From the NCBI GenBank assembly GCA_012845835.1, contig JABAKD010000028.1:12462717-12526716 (forward strand): a stretch of DNA of 64,000 nucleotides, in the 5' to 3' direction. The DNA comes from Undaria pinnatifida. Taxonomy: Eukaryota; Sar; Phaeophyceae; Laminariales; Alariaceae. The notes below the pieces were generated by a model. That model was not told the origin of the DNA. It worked only from the letters and a program-made list of their open reading frames with translations, and did not search any database. Positions within the stretch are counted from its first letter, which is position 1. The number at the start of each line of letters is the position of its first letter. The translations under genes were made by a program, and so were the position numbers. This document shows positions 44,801-53,665 of this stretch, one piece after another.

Positions 44801-44932
44801 GCTTTCGGACAACAGACTACTTGGAATTAGTATGGGATCATTTTCTGCACTGTTGGAGCAACAAATAAAATAACAAAAGAAAATGCCGAATATCGGAACG
44901 ATAGTCGTAAACCGGAGCGTGCGATGATCGTC
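41897..44932. other. no gene; inverted and direct short repeats
   Basis: A hairpin-capable pair GATCGGCCCG/CGGGCCGATC lies at 42152-42201. A direct repeat, CTCAAAACAGCCAAGGTGAG followed by AGGCCCG, lies at 42371-42415 and 43145-43190, bounding about 770 bases that may be a deletion product of an element. ORFs up to 201 codons (43245-43850) have no domain. No gene is called. Confidence 0.35.
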
Positions 44933-45625
44933 TCACCGCTTCCGGTCGTGGACAGCGTATCGGCCGACAAACCGCGCTGCCGCCCCAACGGAAGGAGCGC
45001 TACCGCTATCGACAGCGTCACCACCCCATCGGCAACTCGAGCTTAAAGCGACTGAAGGGCGCGCATAACTATCAGCGAAAAAAACGTTCGCGCCTTTGGG
45101 TACGGGGTGGACGCCACGATCGTCCCTTCCCCGACCGCTGGTACCGGTAGCCTCGCCTTGCGAACAAGGGCGGCGGTGGCGGTGTGACAATGCCGCGCGT
45201 TCCGCTCGAACACAGCATGCGCACGTCGGGGATGGAGGCATTTCTTCGCCACTGCAAGGGATACTTCCCCCCCGCCCTACAAAAGGGGCCGTCATAGCCC
45301 CCCCTCCCACCACAGAGTGAGTTTTTATTGCAGAAGGCGTTTTTATGGCTCTCCCCCCCACCGCATAGGGAGTTCTTACTGTAGAAGGCGCTTTTACGGC
45401 GACAACCTCTTTTCGGCGTACTCCATGGGGGGGCGTCTTCCCGGTCCCAATCCGTTTCCTTGCCTGTGTTCTATACGGTTTGCTCCAAGCATTGGAAGCA
45501 ACTAGCAAGGTCGTTGCCGAGGCTGGAGACCCCTCGAGCCCGGACTTTCCAGCCCAGGACGCGTACGCGGCGCTACGGCGATCGGCGCGGCTCGCCGACA
45601 GTGAACGGGGGGCGGAGGGGCTTGC
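44933..45625 (-). CDS. candidate last exon of the polyQ/RS-rich gene
   Basis: After the acceptor CTTATCACAG (last base 45626) the minus strand is open for 230 codons to a stop at 44933. Its phase (0) matches the donor at 46381. The first part reads ASPSAPRSLSASRADRRSAA and LLVASNAWSKPYR. A repeated motif follows (KAPSTVRTPYAVGG, then IKTPSAIKTHSVVGG), then a Cys pair CACC and a His/Arg patch. An earlier donor within it cannot be excluded, so the 3' end is uncertain. Confidence 0.4.
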   Translation of the reverse strand, partial: ASPSAPRSLSASRADRRSAAYASWAGKSGLEGSPASATTLLVASNAWSKPYRTQARKRIGTGKTPPHGVRRKEVVAVKAPSTVRTPYAVGGRAIKTPSAIKTHSVVGGGAMTAPFVGRGGSIPCSGEEMPPSPTCACCVRAERAALSHRHRRPCSQGEATGTSGRGRDDRGVHPVPKGANVFFADSYARPSVALSSSCRWGGDAVDSGSAPSVGAAARFVGRYAVHDRKR

Positions 45626-46381
45626 CTGTGATAAGGAATAGAGTAACCCTTCGGAGCTCTCCATCAGCCTTTGTCGCGATGACAAGTTCCAGGAGGTGTT
45701 CAAAAGGGGAAATGAGAAACGAGTGAAAGCGGGGGAAGGGGGCGGGGGGGGAAAGTTACGACAGCACGCACTATTGCGATCGCCATTGGACATCGGCCGG
45801 AAAAATTCTGGGTAGAGGAGAGCCGACCTGATAAAGGGACAAGGGCAACATCCTTCCAAGTTCTCCGTTAGCCTTAACGCCACGATAGGCTAGGGGGGAC
45901 GCGGTCAAAGGGGGGATGAGAAACGAGTGGAAGTTGGGGTGGGGGAGAGGAGGGCGGAGGTTGCAGCACCATGCACTGCTGTTGCTATTGAACCGTGTTG
46001 TGACATGGCACGGTGAGAGGGGATACTTTTCGGCCCCACATTTTCTGGGTGGAGGGGTCTGTCTGAGATGTGAAAAATAACAATTATTTCGAGCTCTCTG
46101 TTAACCTTGCCGCGACAAAAATTGGGGCGAGGGGCGGTCAAAGGGGAGATACAAAGCGCGCGCAGGGGAGGAGGAAGAGGAGGTTACGAACGAAAACACG
46201 CACTACGTCCAATGATTTCACTCCAATTGAGATTTTGGCGACACATGATCGTGATCTGAAGAGGTTGGACCAGTAGCAGTTAGCGGGGTCTCAAGGCCGA
46301 GACCGTGCCCTCACGGCTCACCCCGCCCCCCCCCCCCTCCCCGCCACCGCTGTAAGGCCTCCCACAAAAAACCAGACTCAC
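45626..46381 (-). repeat. predicted intron made of three degenerate ~210-230-bp units
   Basis: Plus-strand words GAGCTCTCC/AAGTTCTCC/GAGCTCTCT at 45654, 45858 and 46091, followed by AGCCTT or AACCTT, AAAGGGG, ATGAGAAACGAGTG and a G-rich block, define three units, with the first overlapping the exon 3 edge. On the minus strand each unit carries a pyrimidine-rich acceptor-like site ending CACAG, ATCAG or CTCAG at a similar place. Confidence 0.6.
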
Positions 46382-47218
46382 AGCAGCATACACGTACATG
46401 TATTCGGGATCACCCGGGTTTCCCATCCAAGCTGGCTTGGCGCGTAGCGGGGTCGGGGGCTCCGTTCCCAGAAGTTCCGCGCGGCGGTTGAAGGAATCGA
46501 GAACACGCCCTGCTTCCAGCCTGTCCGGGAGGCCATTCGTCGGTGCTCGAGCCCATTCGGTTGCGAGGTAGTCGCACCCACGGCGGTTGCAGCGCCGGAA
46601 AAGCGAGCTGCTGCCGTTCTTATTATTTTTAGTGCCAACGCGAGTAGTGGTTTGTGTTGTACTATCCGCACCAGCCACGCCACGGCGGTCACAGCAGTGG
46701 TGCAAGCAGCGGCGGGGCATGCGGAAAACATCGGGGTCGATCCCATTGGCCTGAAGAGACCTCGCGTACAGGCCGTGGTAGGGCTGAGCTCCCGGTGAGC
46801 GACATCGTGCTGCTGGTGCCGTTGCTGTCGAGTATGTAGTCTGATCGAACGCGAGCGTTTTTTTCGAGGATGCCGACCTTGCCCTGGAAGTAAGATCGGT
46901 GTTGTTGGCGGACCACATGTTTCGTCCCCGGCTCCGCCACCGCCGCCTGTTCTCCTCATCTTCTTCCTCTTCTTCTTCCTCCTCCTCGGCTTTGCTTCGG
47001 TAGGGAGATCGTTTGCGCGAATGACCACGGTCGCTATAGTACGTGTTGTTGTAGGAGTGGTTTTCCGTATCACTGTCCAGCTTTTCTGTATCACTGTCCT
47101 GCTCTCCCAGCTCTCCCAATTCTAGAGCCCTGCCAGTGTGGTACTCGATATGCCGGTGGTCGATACAACTCGGCTTCTTGTCTCGAACGCTCCGCCCCCC
47201 TCCCCTATCACTCCGCAC
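46382..47218 (-). CDS. continuation of the same exon in another frame, RS-rich part
   Basis: Overlapping the previous frame by about 10 bases inside G runs, this minus-strand frame continues for 279 codons to a GTGAGT donor at 46381 (phase 0). It holds Arg/Ser-rich sequence with HSRKRSPYRSKAEEEEEEEE and an acidic run (about residues 77-90), a Cys/His cluster RRCLHHCCDRRG near residue 168 and a second Cys group FRRCNRRGCDY near residue 203. It ends NPGDPEYMYVYAA. The Cys/His groups might bind zinc. The frame change is best explained by an assembly indel in a G run or by a real inactivating indel; an unrecognised small intron is less likely. Confidence 0.55.
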
Positions 47219-47616
47219 CCCCCCCCTCCCCCCCCTCCTCTCCCTCCTCCCCCTCTTCGCCGCCCCCCCGTCCCCCGGCTGCTCCCCTTAGTTGATTGCG
47301 CTGTTCGCAGAGCACGTAATTGCTAGAAGAAGCACTCTCATCCTCCGTGGTCACGCGTACCTCCAAGCCCTTGCCCCGCGTTGCCTCCACGGACACCTTC
47401 CTGGCTCGTCGAGGGCTGTCCTCGATTCGGCTCGGACTTTTCCGTTTCGATTCACGCGGCATACCGTCCATTAGATGCTTTTTTTCACGGTCTCGTCCCG
47501 CGATAGCAGGTTGCGCACAAGGTGACCTTGGTGCCGAGAACTGCTGTTGTTGTTGATGTTGTTGATGTTGTTGTTGTTGTTGTTGTTGTTGTTGCTGTTG
47601 CTGTTGCCGTTGTTGT

Positions 47617-47647
<31 letters not shown>

Positions 47648-48533
47648 TTGTGGGACTATTTTGCGGGGGAAATCCCGTTGTCCGGTTATCCGTGTTCGCC
47701 TCTTCCAAGAAGGACCCCGGTCCTCGATCGCGGCAAATGTTCGGTGTTGTGGTTCTGTTGCTCGAACGGTGCCCCTCGTTGCCTCGTACGCTGGCTGTAA
47801 CGGGTTGACGTCGTTGTTTCGGCGATGACGGGGACGATAGGGGCGTCGTATCCCCGTAAACTTTGTCGCAAACTGGATGGCGTTTCTCCTTTTCTTCGTA
47901 GCTTATCGATACCTTCGCCGAGTTGCCGTCTAGGACGGAAAAATGTGCACGCCAAGGGAGCAGCACGTTTTTATTGCTATCCGACGACTCGATGTTTTCC
48001 GCTGGCGCTCCCCTTCCCCGCCGCTTTGACGCTCTCCTTACTCTTGCGACCGCAAGATGCCCCTCCACTTCTTCAAGGGCCTCGCGAAGAGGAGATCGGT
48101 GATCCACTGCAGTCGTCGCTGAACTTTTTCGTCGAGAATCAGCGCCCCGTCTCTTTCCCCACGATGATGAGCGGCGGTACGTCGTGCCGTTCGCTGCTTT
48201 GTGTGCGTCCTTAACAGAGTCAGAGGTGCTCTTAGGCTGTTTCCTCTCGGTAGAAGAAGAAAACGACAGCAAAAGCGGGTCATTCCGTGCAGAGGAAGGT
48301 GACGACAACAAGAGCGGATCAGACGGCGGCAGCGGTGGTGGTGGTTGTGGTGGTGGTGGTGAAGATTTTCGCGGTAAACCGCATTTTTTGCCTCTCCGTT
48401 CGCGCTCGCCTAGCCGCCGCTCCTCAGTGGCTGCCTCAATGGCAGGTGATGGCGGGGAAGTACGCGGATTTTCTTCTCTAACGTTGGATATCGCTCGACA
48501 CAGCTTGCGGAGTCGAGTCTCCAGGTCGTGGCG
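47208..48533 (-). CDS. large exon, polyQ-containing nuclear-like protein, N-terminal part
   Basis: The minus-strand frame opens right after a CTGCAG acceptor (intron ends 48534) and runs 441 codons. It begins RHDLETRLRKLCRAISNVRE, likely a helix. A Pro run follows near residues 58-72, then Ser/Arg/Lys-rich low-complexity sequence, a short globular-looking stretch with LPWRAHFSVLDGNSAKVSI near residue 180, a polyglutamine tract with His near residues 294-331, and a conserved-looking segment RARKVSVEATRGKGLEVRV near residue 390. It stops in a Gly/Glu run coded by G-rich DNA. Such composition suits a nuclear or RNA-binding scaffold, but no family is recognised. Coding GC and codon use differ clearly from the flanks. 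Confidence 0.6.
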
Positions 48534-48689
48534 CTGCAGGCGTCAAGGTTCAAGCAGGGGTTGTTTGATAGCGTGGTTTGCGGTTGCGCGGGGAGGGGCC
48601 TTTCTGTTTAGCAAAGGGCGGAGATGGCGTGACACCGCGGGCGATAGGATTCTATCAGGAGGGGCGTACTCATTTGTTGCTTGCCTTAC

Positions 48690-48716
48690 GTGGTCATTCG
48701 ACCATTGACCACGCAT
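48690..48716 (-). CDS. candidate first exon of the polyQ/RS-rich gene
   Basis: On the minus strand the ATG at 48716 is preceded by an in-frame TAG 24-26 bases upstream. Nine codons (MRGQWSNDH) lead to a GTAAGG donor starting at 48689. The exon ends in phase 0, and the next exon starts in phase 0 after a CTGCAG acceptor, giving an intron of 156 bp. Such a short exon is easy to find by chance. Confidence 0.3.
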
Positions 48717-49394
48717 CCCTTTCGAGACGGAGCACCGTTCCTACTCCTACTGGAGACACCTCCAACAAGCAGCGGGGTGGCAATTGCGTTTAATCTATTT
48801 ATCGATGGCCGGTGGCAGCGGCCGTCTCAGCGTTGTTCTGCAATGAGCTCACACGTGCTACGGCGGCAAAGCTGCATCCTTTTTCTCAGGGCTTTTCGCG
48901 GGTCATAACCCGAGCCGCCGATCATGCCAGGAGGTTCTCAAAACCTCGTGGGTCCACTGGAGTCGGGTCAGGAGGTGTTGGAAACCTCACGGGACGGGTC
49001 AGATCGGGTCAGGAGGTTTCTTAAATGTCGTAAGTCGTGACAGGTTGCCTTGCTTTTCTTTTCGATGCGATGCTCGTCACTCGAGGACCTCTGTACCCTA
49101 TAACAATACCCAATAGTACCCCATAGTAATGCCCTAAAACCCTATAACAATATAGTACCCATCTGAGGCAAAAGCTTGTTTTTGCAGTGAACCGAAAGCC
49201 GTGCCTTTGTGACGGATGAGAAATCCATCCTATGGCCTACAGTGGGTACAACAAAATAAACCGCCTACTATACATATGATAGAGCAGTATAGTGGAAACC
49301 ACAGTAATAAATTTATAAAATAGATGTGATGTTTGATCTAGCTCAAAATTCCGCACCTAAAGTATAAATACCAACACTTACCATTATATATAGT
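48717..49394. other. 5' flank of the polyQ/RS gene; dispersed GGGTCAGGAGG repeat
   Basis: Positions 48890-49022 (GCGGGTCATAACCCG, GGGTCAGGAGGTGTTGGAAA, GGGTCAGGAGGTTTCTTA) match 50800-50992 in inverted orientation. A short series of CCTATAACAATA/CCCAATAGTACC words lies at 49096-49152. No promoter element is convincing. Confidence 0.5.
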
Positions 49395-49535
49395 GGACCA
49401 AAAATAGGACCCCTCCCAATGAAAACTCACCCTTACCTGGTATAGTATATTATAAGTACCAACAACGCAGCTTGCAAATATGAGTATTGACCTGAAATTT
49501 GTCGAACTCACGGCTGACGTCCTTGAAATATTTTT
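49395..49535 (+). repeat. family B module, copy B8
   Basis: ATAGTGGACCAAAAATAGGA, then CTCCCAATGAAAACTCACCC, ACAACGCAGCTTGCAAAT, and the ATG near 49480 with the MSIDLKFVELTADVLEI reading. Confidence 0.8.
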
Positions 49536-50493
49536 TATAAAATATTTTTTCATACACTGCAAATAAATCAAGAATGACGAGATTCCGACGGTTTCGGGTC
49601 AAGAAACCTCGTCGCGTCGTCATATATATTCGGAAAAATATTCTTTTTTCCCCCCAAAAAAGGTACTGCTGTACCTCTAATGCATCACGCGTCAGCTACC
49701 GTGTACCTGGTATACAACACACAAGATAATACGCCGCCAGCGACGAACTTCAGACCCGAATTTTATCCAAAACTAGCGGGGATACTGCATTGATTGGGAG
49801 GATCTCGTCGATGCCGTTTCCATCGACGCGTCGAGCCATCCGACGCTTGGGATGCAGCAGATTCTGAGGATCTTCTGCGCTTCTAACATGAGGAGCTAGC
49901 TCAATATCAACATCAACATCACCCACCCGAAACGTGACTTCGAAGGCATTCGTTCGCGCAACTCACCGCCAACATTTCTATGCGCTATTCCTAAAAGCAA
50001 AGATGCTCGTAATTTTATCGTGCTCGTAACCGATACCAAGTTCCACGCTTGAGGAGTTTCAGCCGCTCACAAACCTTTAGTCTAACAACTGCAACCCCTA
50101 CCGCATAGCACCGCACTATGGAGGGATCACTCCGTCTCTCGGCGCTTGCACCCTCCCCGTCGACACGGGCTGCGACCCCCCTGCACCTCACCGAAGAACT
50201 CCTCAAGCGCCACAAAGTATCTCGACGACGGTGCATACACACATATATATCGCGAAAGAAAAAAACACAAAGTTGGGGCCTGACTGCAAATTTACAGAGG
50301 AAGAGTCCTCCCACGGTACCTAGGGGTTGCGCTCTTTTTGGGCCACATGGTGGTGCTTACAAGTCCTTCTGAGAACTGGTTAATTGATTTCGAGCTCGCT
50401 CGAGCGAGGAACTGCTGGTTGTTCTGACACCTTTCTGACAGCTTTCTGGCACCTTTCTGACACCTTTTTCGGGCACATTTGTTTTAGGGCTAG
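49536..50493. other. no gene seen
   Basis: Short frames only. Near 50425-50470 the words CTTTCTGACA and CTTTCTGGCACC form a small tandem repeat. Confidence 0.4.
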
Positions 50494-50720
50494 TGTTACA
50501 AGGCTTAGATTGGGTATAAGCAACTGGTTAACCTTTTACAAGTGGTCAAGCGGACTAATACCCCACTATTACCTTAACAAATGGCGTCATCGGCAGAAGT
50601 GTTGGTCGAATAGCTTGAGCGAATGCCTTCGAAGTCATGTTGTTTCGGGTGAGATTTTGAGCCCCTCAAGTTAGATGCTCAGAAAATTCCTAGAACCTTC
50701 CGCTGCACCCCTGCGGTGGG
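50494..50720 (+). mobile_element. single LTR of the TRIM family with a different interior
   Basis: An 86-bp LTR starting TGTTACAAGGCTTAGATTGG and ending CCTTAACA (50579) is followed by the PBS-like AATGGCGTCATCGGCAG. After that the sequence differs from the two complete TRIM copies and instead resembles 57320-57480 (CTTCGAAGT, GGGTGAGAT, TGAGC, GCTGCACC, GGGATGACTC). No second LTR was found. Confidence 0.6.
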
Positions 50721-50799
50721 ATGACTCGAAATTTGACACTCGCTCGCGCGAGAGGTCCCCAGCCGCTGAAACAAGCAGTCACGGCTTTTCAAGGGTCGG

Positions 50800-50992
50800 A
50801 TATTTCCTCGCGGGTCGGATCAGGTCAGGGTGACCCGTACCGACCCGCAATACTAGAAAACATCCTGACCCGATCCCACTCGACCCGTGAGATTTCCAAC
50901 ACCTCCTGACACGACCGGACTCGATCCGCGTTTCTTTCTAGTATCTCCTCATCCGGTCCGCGGGCCGGATCATGACCCGTGAAAAGCGGTGG
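50800..50992 (-). repeat. dispersed GGGTCAGGAGG repeat, inverted copy
   Basis: The reverse complement of 48890-49022, extended by a second block with TTTCTAGTATT/TTCTAGTATC and a CCGGTCCGCGGGCCGGA palindrome. Confidence 0.55.
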
Positions 50993-51262
50993 AAGGGAGA
51001 GACGTGTCCCCACCTACCGCAGTTGCTTTCCGCCGTTACACAGACAAAATCACCTATTTTTTAAAAGTTCGTCCAAGAGTGTTTTATACGGCATGTATCC
51101 ACCTCTCTCTGCCTGATGGATATCCAGCGAGGTCATACACAACTACAACAGCAGTAGTGGAGCATCTGACAGTGCTACTTTCAGGGAGGGGCTGTTTTGT
51201 TTTGCCAACTTCGATGGCGATTTCCCTAATCTACTCATGGAAAAATGAAAACTACGCTTCAT

Positions 51263-51335
51263 TCCGCTGTGAGATCGAAATTTGAATCAAAACTCATCCA
51301 TCTTTTTGCGAGCTGCGTGTGATAGTTCGATCTCC
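51263..51335 (-). repeat. family A arm, copy A5
   Basis: GCTGTGAGATCGAAATTTG, AAAACTCATC, TTGCGAGCTGCGTGTGATAG and TTCGATCTCC match the right arm of copy A4. The opposite arm is missing. Confidence 0.65.
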
Positions 51336-52071
51336 TATTGTAGCACATTTTTGTTTTTTTTTATTGCAGTCAACCCCCCCCCCCCCCCGCGCCGATATCA
51401 CGCTGCGTTGTGAACGGGCGTGGCAGCTCGTACGTAGTTATGCGCAGTTCTGAAGGTGGCTGATACGGCTTACATACCGCGTACGTATTTACGCGTAGTT
51501 CTGACAATGGTTGGTGTGTGAGCAGCATGGTGACCGGATACAGCAGCGGCAGAAAGTAGGAGATACCTGGTGGTAACTTAACATCGCCGTCTCTTGGTCG
51601 TGCCCACCACTACATAGTGCAAGGCAACCACCAGTGAAACAGCAAAAACCAAGTACCAGCTGCAAGGAAGCCAGGCTGAGATAAATGGACGCAGCTTCAA
51701 CATAAATCCCGATGACGAGTTTATGTTGAAGTTGCCGATAGTGCAAATCACACCCTTTCCTAACTCGGAAAAACCAGTTGGCCGGGTCAGTCAGCATCCC
51801 TGTTTCGTACTTCAATCGTCGAAAAACTTTTGTTGCAACCCACCTCGCGAATACCAGCTTCAAGCATGCTGGCGAGTCTGACGTTTGTGAAGCTCGACAT
51901 GTCCACCTGTGACCGCTCGCGCGCCGGTTTTCCAGATGTCTGCGGGATGGATCGTGTCGTAAGACATGTAGGACGGTCATCTACAAGTATTTTAGAAAAA
52001 AGGATGCGTGCTACGAGAGAGGTGCACCAATGCACCACTTTTTTTTCTGGCAGGTTCCTCAATTTGGGAGC
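51336..52071. other. no gene assigned
   Basis: A C run lies at 51376-51389. A minus-strand frame of 163 codons (51489-51980) lacks a domain and splice support. Confidence 0.35.
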
Positions 52072-52161
52072 TTCACCCTTTTACAACTAACTGGAAACCC
52101 GTTTTGGGGGACAAAATTACTTGGATTTAGTACAGGGAGGGGTTCGGGGGCAAGGGGTTAA
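52072..52161 (-). mobile_element. TTAA MITE, copy 6, host of a TRIM insertion
   Basis: The 90-bp copy reads AACTGGAAACCCG, GACAAAATTACTTGG and ends GGCAAGGGGTTAA at 52161. A TRIM element begins at the next base, and TTAA is repeated after that element. Confidence 0.75.
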
Positions 52162-52535
52162 TGTTATAAGGCTTAGTTTGGGTAAGCTATTGGTTAACCC
52201 TTTGCAAGTGGTCAAACGGACTAATACCCCACTAATAACCTTAACAAATGGCGTCGTCGGCAGGACATGGGTTTTTTGGGTCGTGGGTTCGATCCCCACC
52301 ATCCACAATAATAAACTTTTCAGACTTTCCCATGTCGAACTTGAAAAATGCTCTTCCTGGTATCCCCAGGGAATGAAACGGCTTGGATAATTGACAGGTC
52401 CGCCCGTATATCCGGCCGACCTGCTATCCCGCCGTTTCAGGGGGGGGGAGTGTTATAAGGCTTAGTTTGGGTAAGCTATTGGTTAACCTTTTGCAAGTGG
52501 TCAAACGGACTAATACCCGACTAATAACCTTAACA
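52162..52535 (+). mobile_element. TRIM-like miniature LTR element, copy 1 (complete)
   Basis: Two 85-bp LTRs (52162-52246 and 52451-52535) start TGTTATAAGG and end CCTTAACA, and differ at two sites. A PBS-like TGGCGTCGTCGGCAG starts 2 bases after the left LTR. A polypurine tract GGGGGGGGGAG directly precedes the right LTR. TTAA flanks both ends as a 4-bp duplication. The 204-bp interior codes nothing but carries a tRNA-like T arm, GTGGGTTCGATCCCCAC. Confidence 0.85.
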
Positions 52536-52696
52536 TTAAGACCTCTCTTAAGGCAAAAACTGATTTGGAGAAAAATAAAACCGTTACCAGATGAAAACTC
52601 CCATGGCCTAGGTACACAACGAGAATCACGCAAAAAAAAATTGCCCGTTTCCGACGATTTTGGGCTAAGGACCCCGGCATTCAGAAAAAAATTCCG

Positions 52697-52962
52697 CCAA
52701 AAAACGGTATTCCTCTATTGTAGCACGCGTCAAAAAATTATTTATTTTCATGACGAGAAAAAAATCAGCCAAAAAACGGTATACCTCTATTGTAGCACGC
52801 GTCAAAAAATTATTTATTTTCATGACGAGAAAAAAATCAGCCAAAAAACGGTATACCTCTATTGTAGCACGCGTCAAAAAATTATTTATTTTCATGACGA
52901 GAAAAAAATCAGCCAAAAAACGGTATACCTCTATTGTAGCACGCGTCAAAAAATTATTTTAC
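52697..52962 (+). repeat. 72-bp tandem array, about 3.5 near-identical units
   Basis: CCTCTATTGTAGCACGCGTC occurs at 52712, 52784, 52856 and 52928, exactly 72 bases apart. As 72 is a multiple of three, open frames run through the array on both strands (RKKSAKKRYTSIVARVKKLF on plus). A diverged unit follows at 53033-53075. No gene is implied. Confidence 0.9.
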
Positions 52963-53160
52963 AAAAAATATTTCAAGGACGTCAGCCGTGAGTTATTATT
53001 ATTTAAATTTTCACAACGAGAAAACATTTCCGCCAAAAAACGGTATACCTCCATCGTAGCGCGCGTCAAATAATTATTTTATACCTAATTTTCAAGGACG
53101 TCAGCCGTGAGTTTGACGAATTTCAGGTCAATACTCATCTTTGCAAGCTGCGTTGTTAAT
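52963..53160 (-). repeat. two family B ends around a diverged 72-bp unit, copies B9 and B10
   Basis: AAATATTTCAAGGACGTCAG lies at about 52967 and TTTTCAAGGACGTCAGCCG at about 53090. The second continues through TTTCAGGTCAATACTCATC and TTGCAAGCTGCGTTG. The array and the family B end seem to have been duplicated together. Confidence 0.7.
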
Positions 53161-53189
53161 TATTTATTCTATGACGTGCAGGTGTGTGC

Positions 53190-53470
53190 TATCTACTACG
53201 TGTACGAGTGAAGGAGTGTTGTATGACGTGTATATGGGTGTTGGGTAATATGACGCGTGGAAGTGCTGTGTGGCGTGTATGAGTGTTGTGACGTGTAGGT
53301 GTGTTTTACTACGTGTAACATATAGGGCGTGTTGTATGACGTGTATGATGAGTGTTGTATGACGCGTCGTGAGTGCTGTATGACGTGTATGAGTGTTGTA
53401 TGAAGTGCATGAGTGTTGTATGACGGACATGAGTATTATATGATCAAAGTGTACAATAGAAGAAGTGTTA
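53190..53470. repeat. minisatellite of GTGTTGTATGACGTGTATGA type
   Basis: Imperfect units of about 20-27 bases. A related short stretch (GCATGACGCGTAGGATGCAC) lies at 53700-53720. Confidence 0.8.
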
Positions 53471-53567
53471 TGTGACGTGTAGGATGTACGGGACGAGGCA
53501 AATACGAAGTCCGCGCATACCGCACATGCAAAAGTGCGGTTCAAGTAATGATCTGGAATACCCTCGC

Positions 53568-53665
53568 TCAACCGCTTTAGAGCAGCCCCCAAACCCCTTC
53601 CTTATACTTGTACTAATTCCAAGGATTTTGTTCCCGAAACGGGTGTCCAGTTGTAGAGGCGTTAA
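53568..53665 (+). mobile_element. TTAA MITE, copy 7
   Basis: TCAACCGCTTTAGAGCAGCC at the left, ACTAATTCCAAGGATTTTG in the centre, and GGGTGTCCAGTTGTAGAGGC then GTTAA at the right. Both termini are diverged. Confidence 0.65.

Noticed and set aside
47522-47828. Plus-strand Val- or Leu-repeat frames
   Set aside because: They are the reverse side of the polyglutamine codons of the minus-strand gene.
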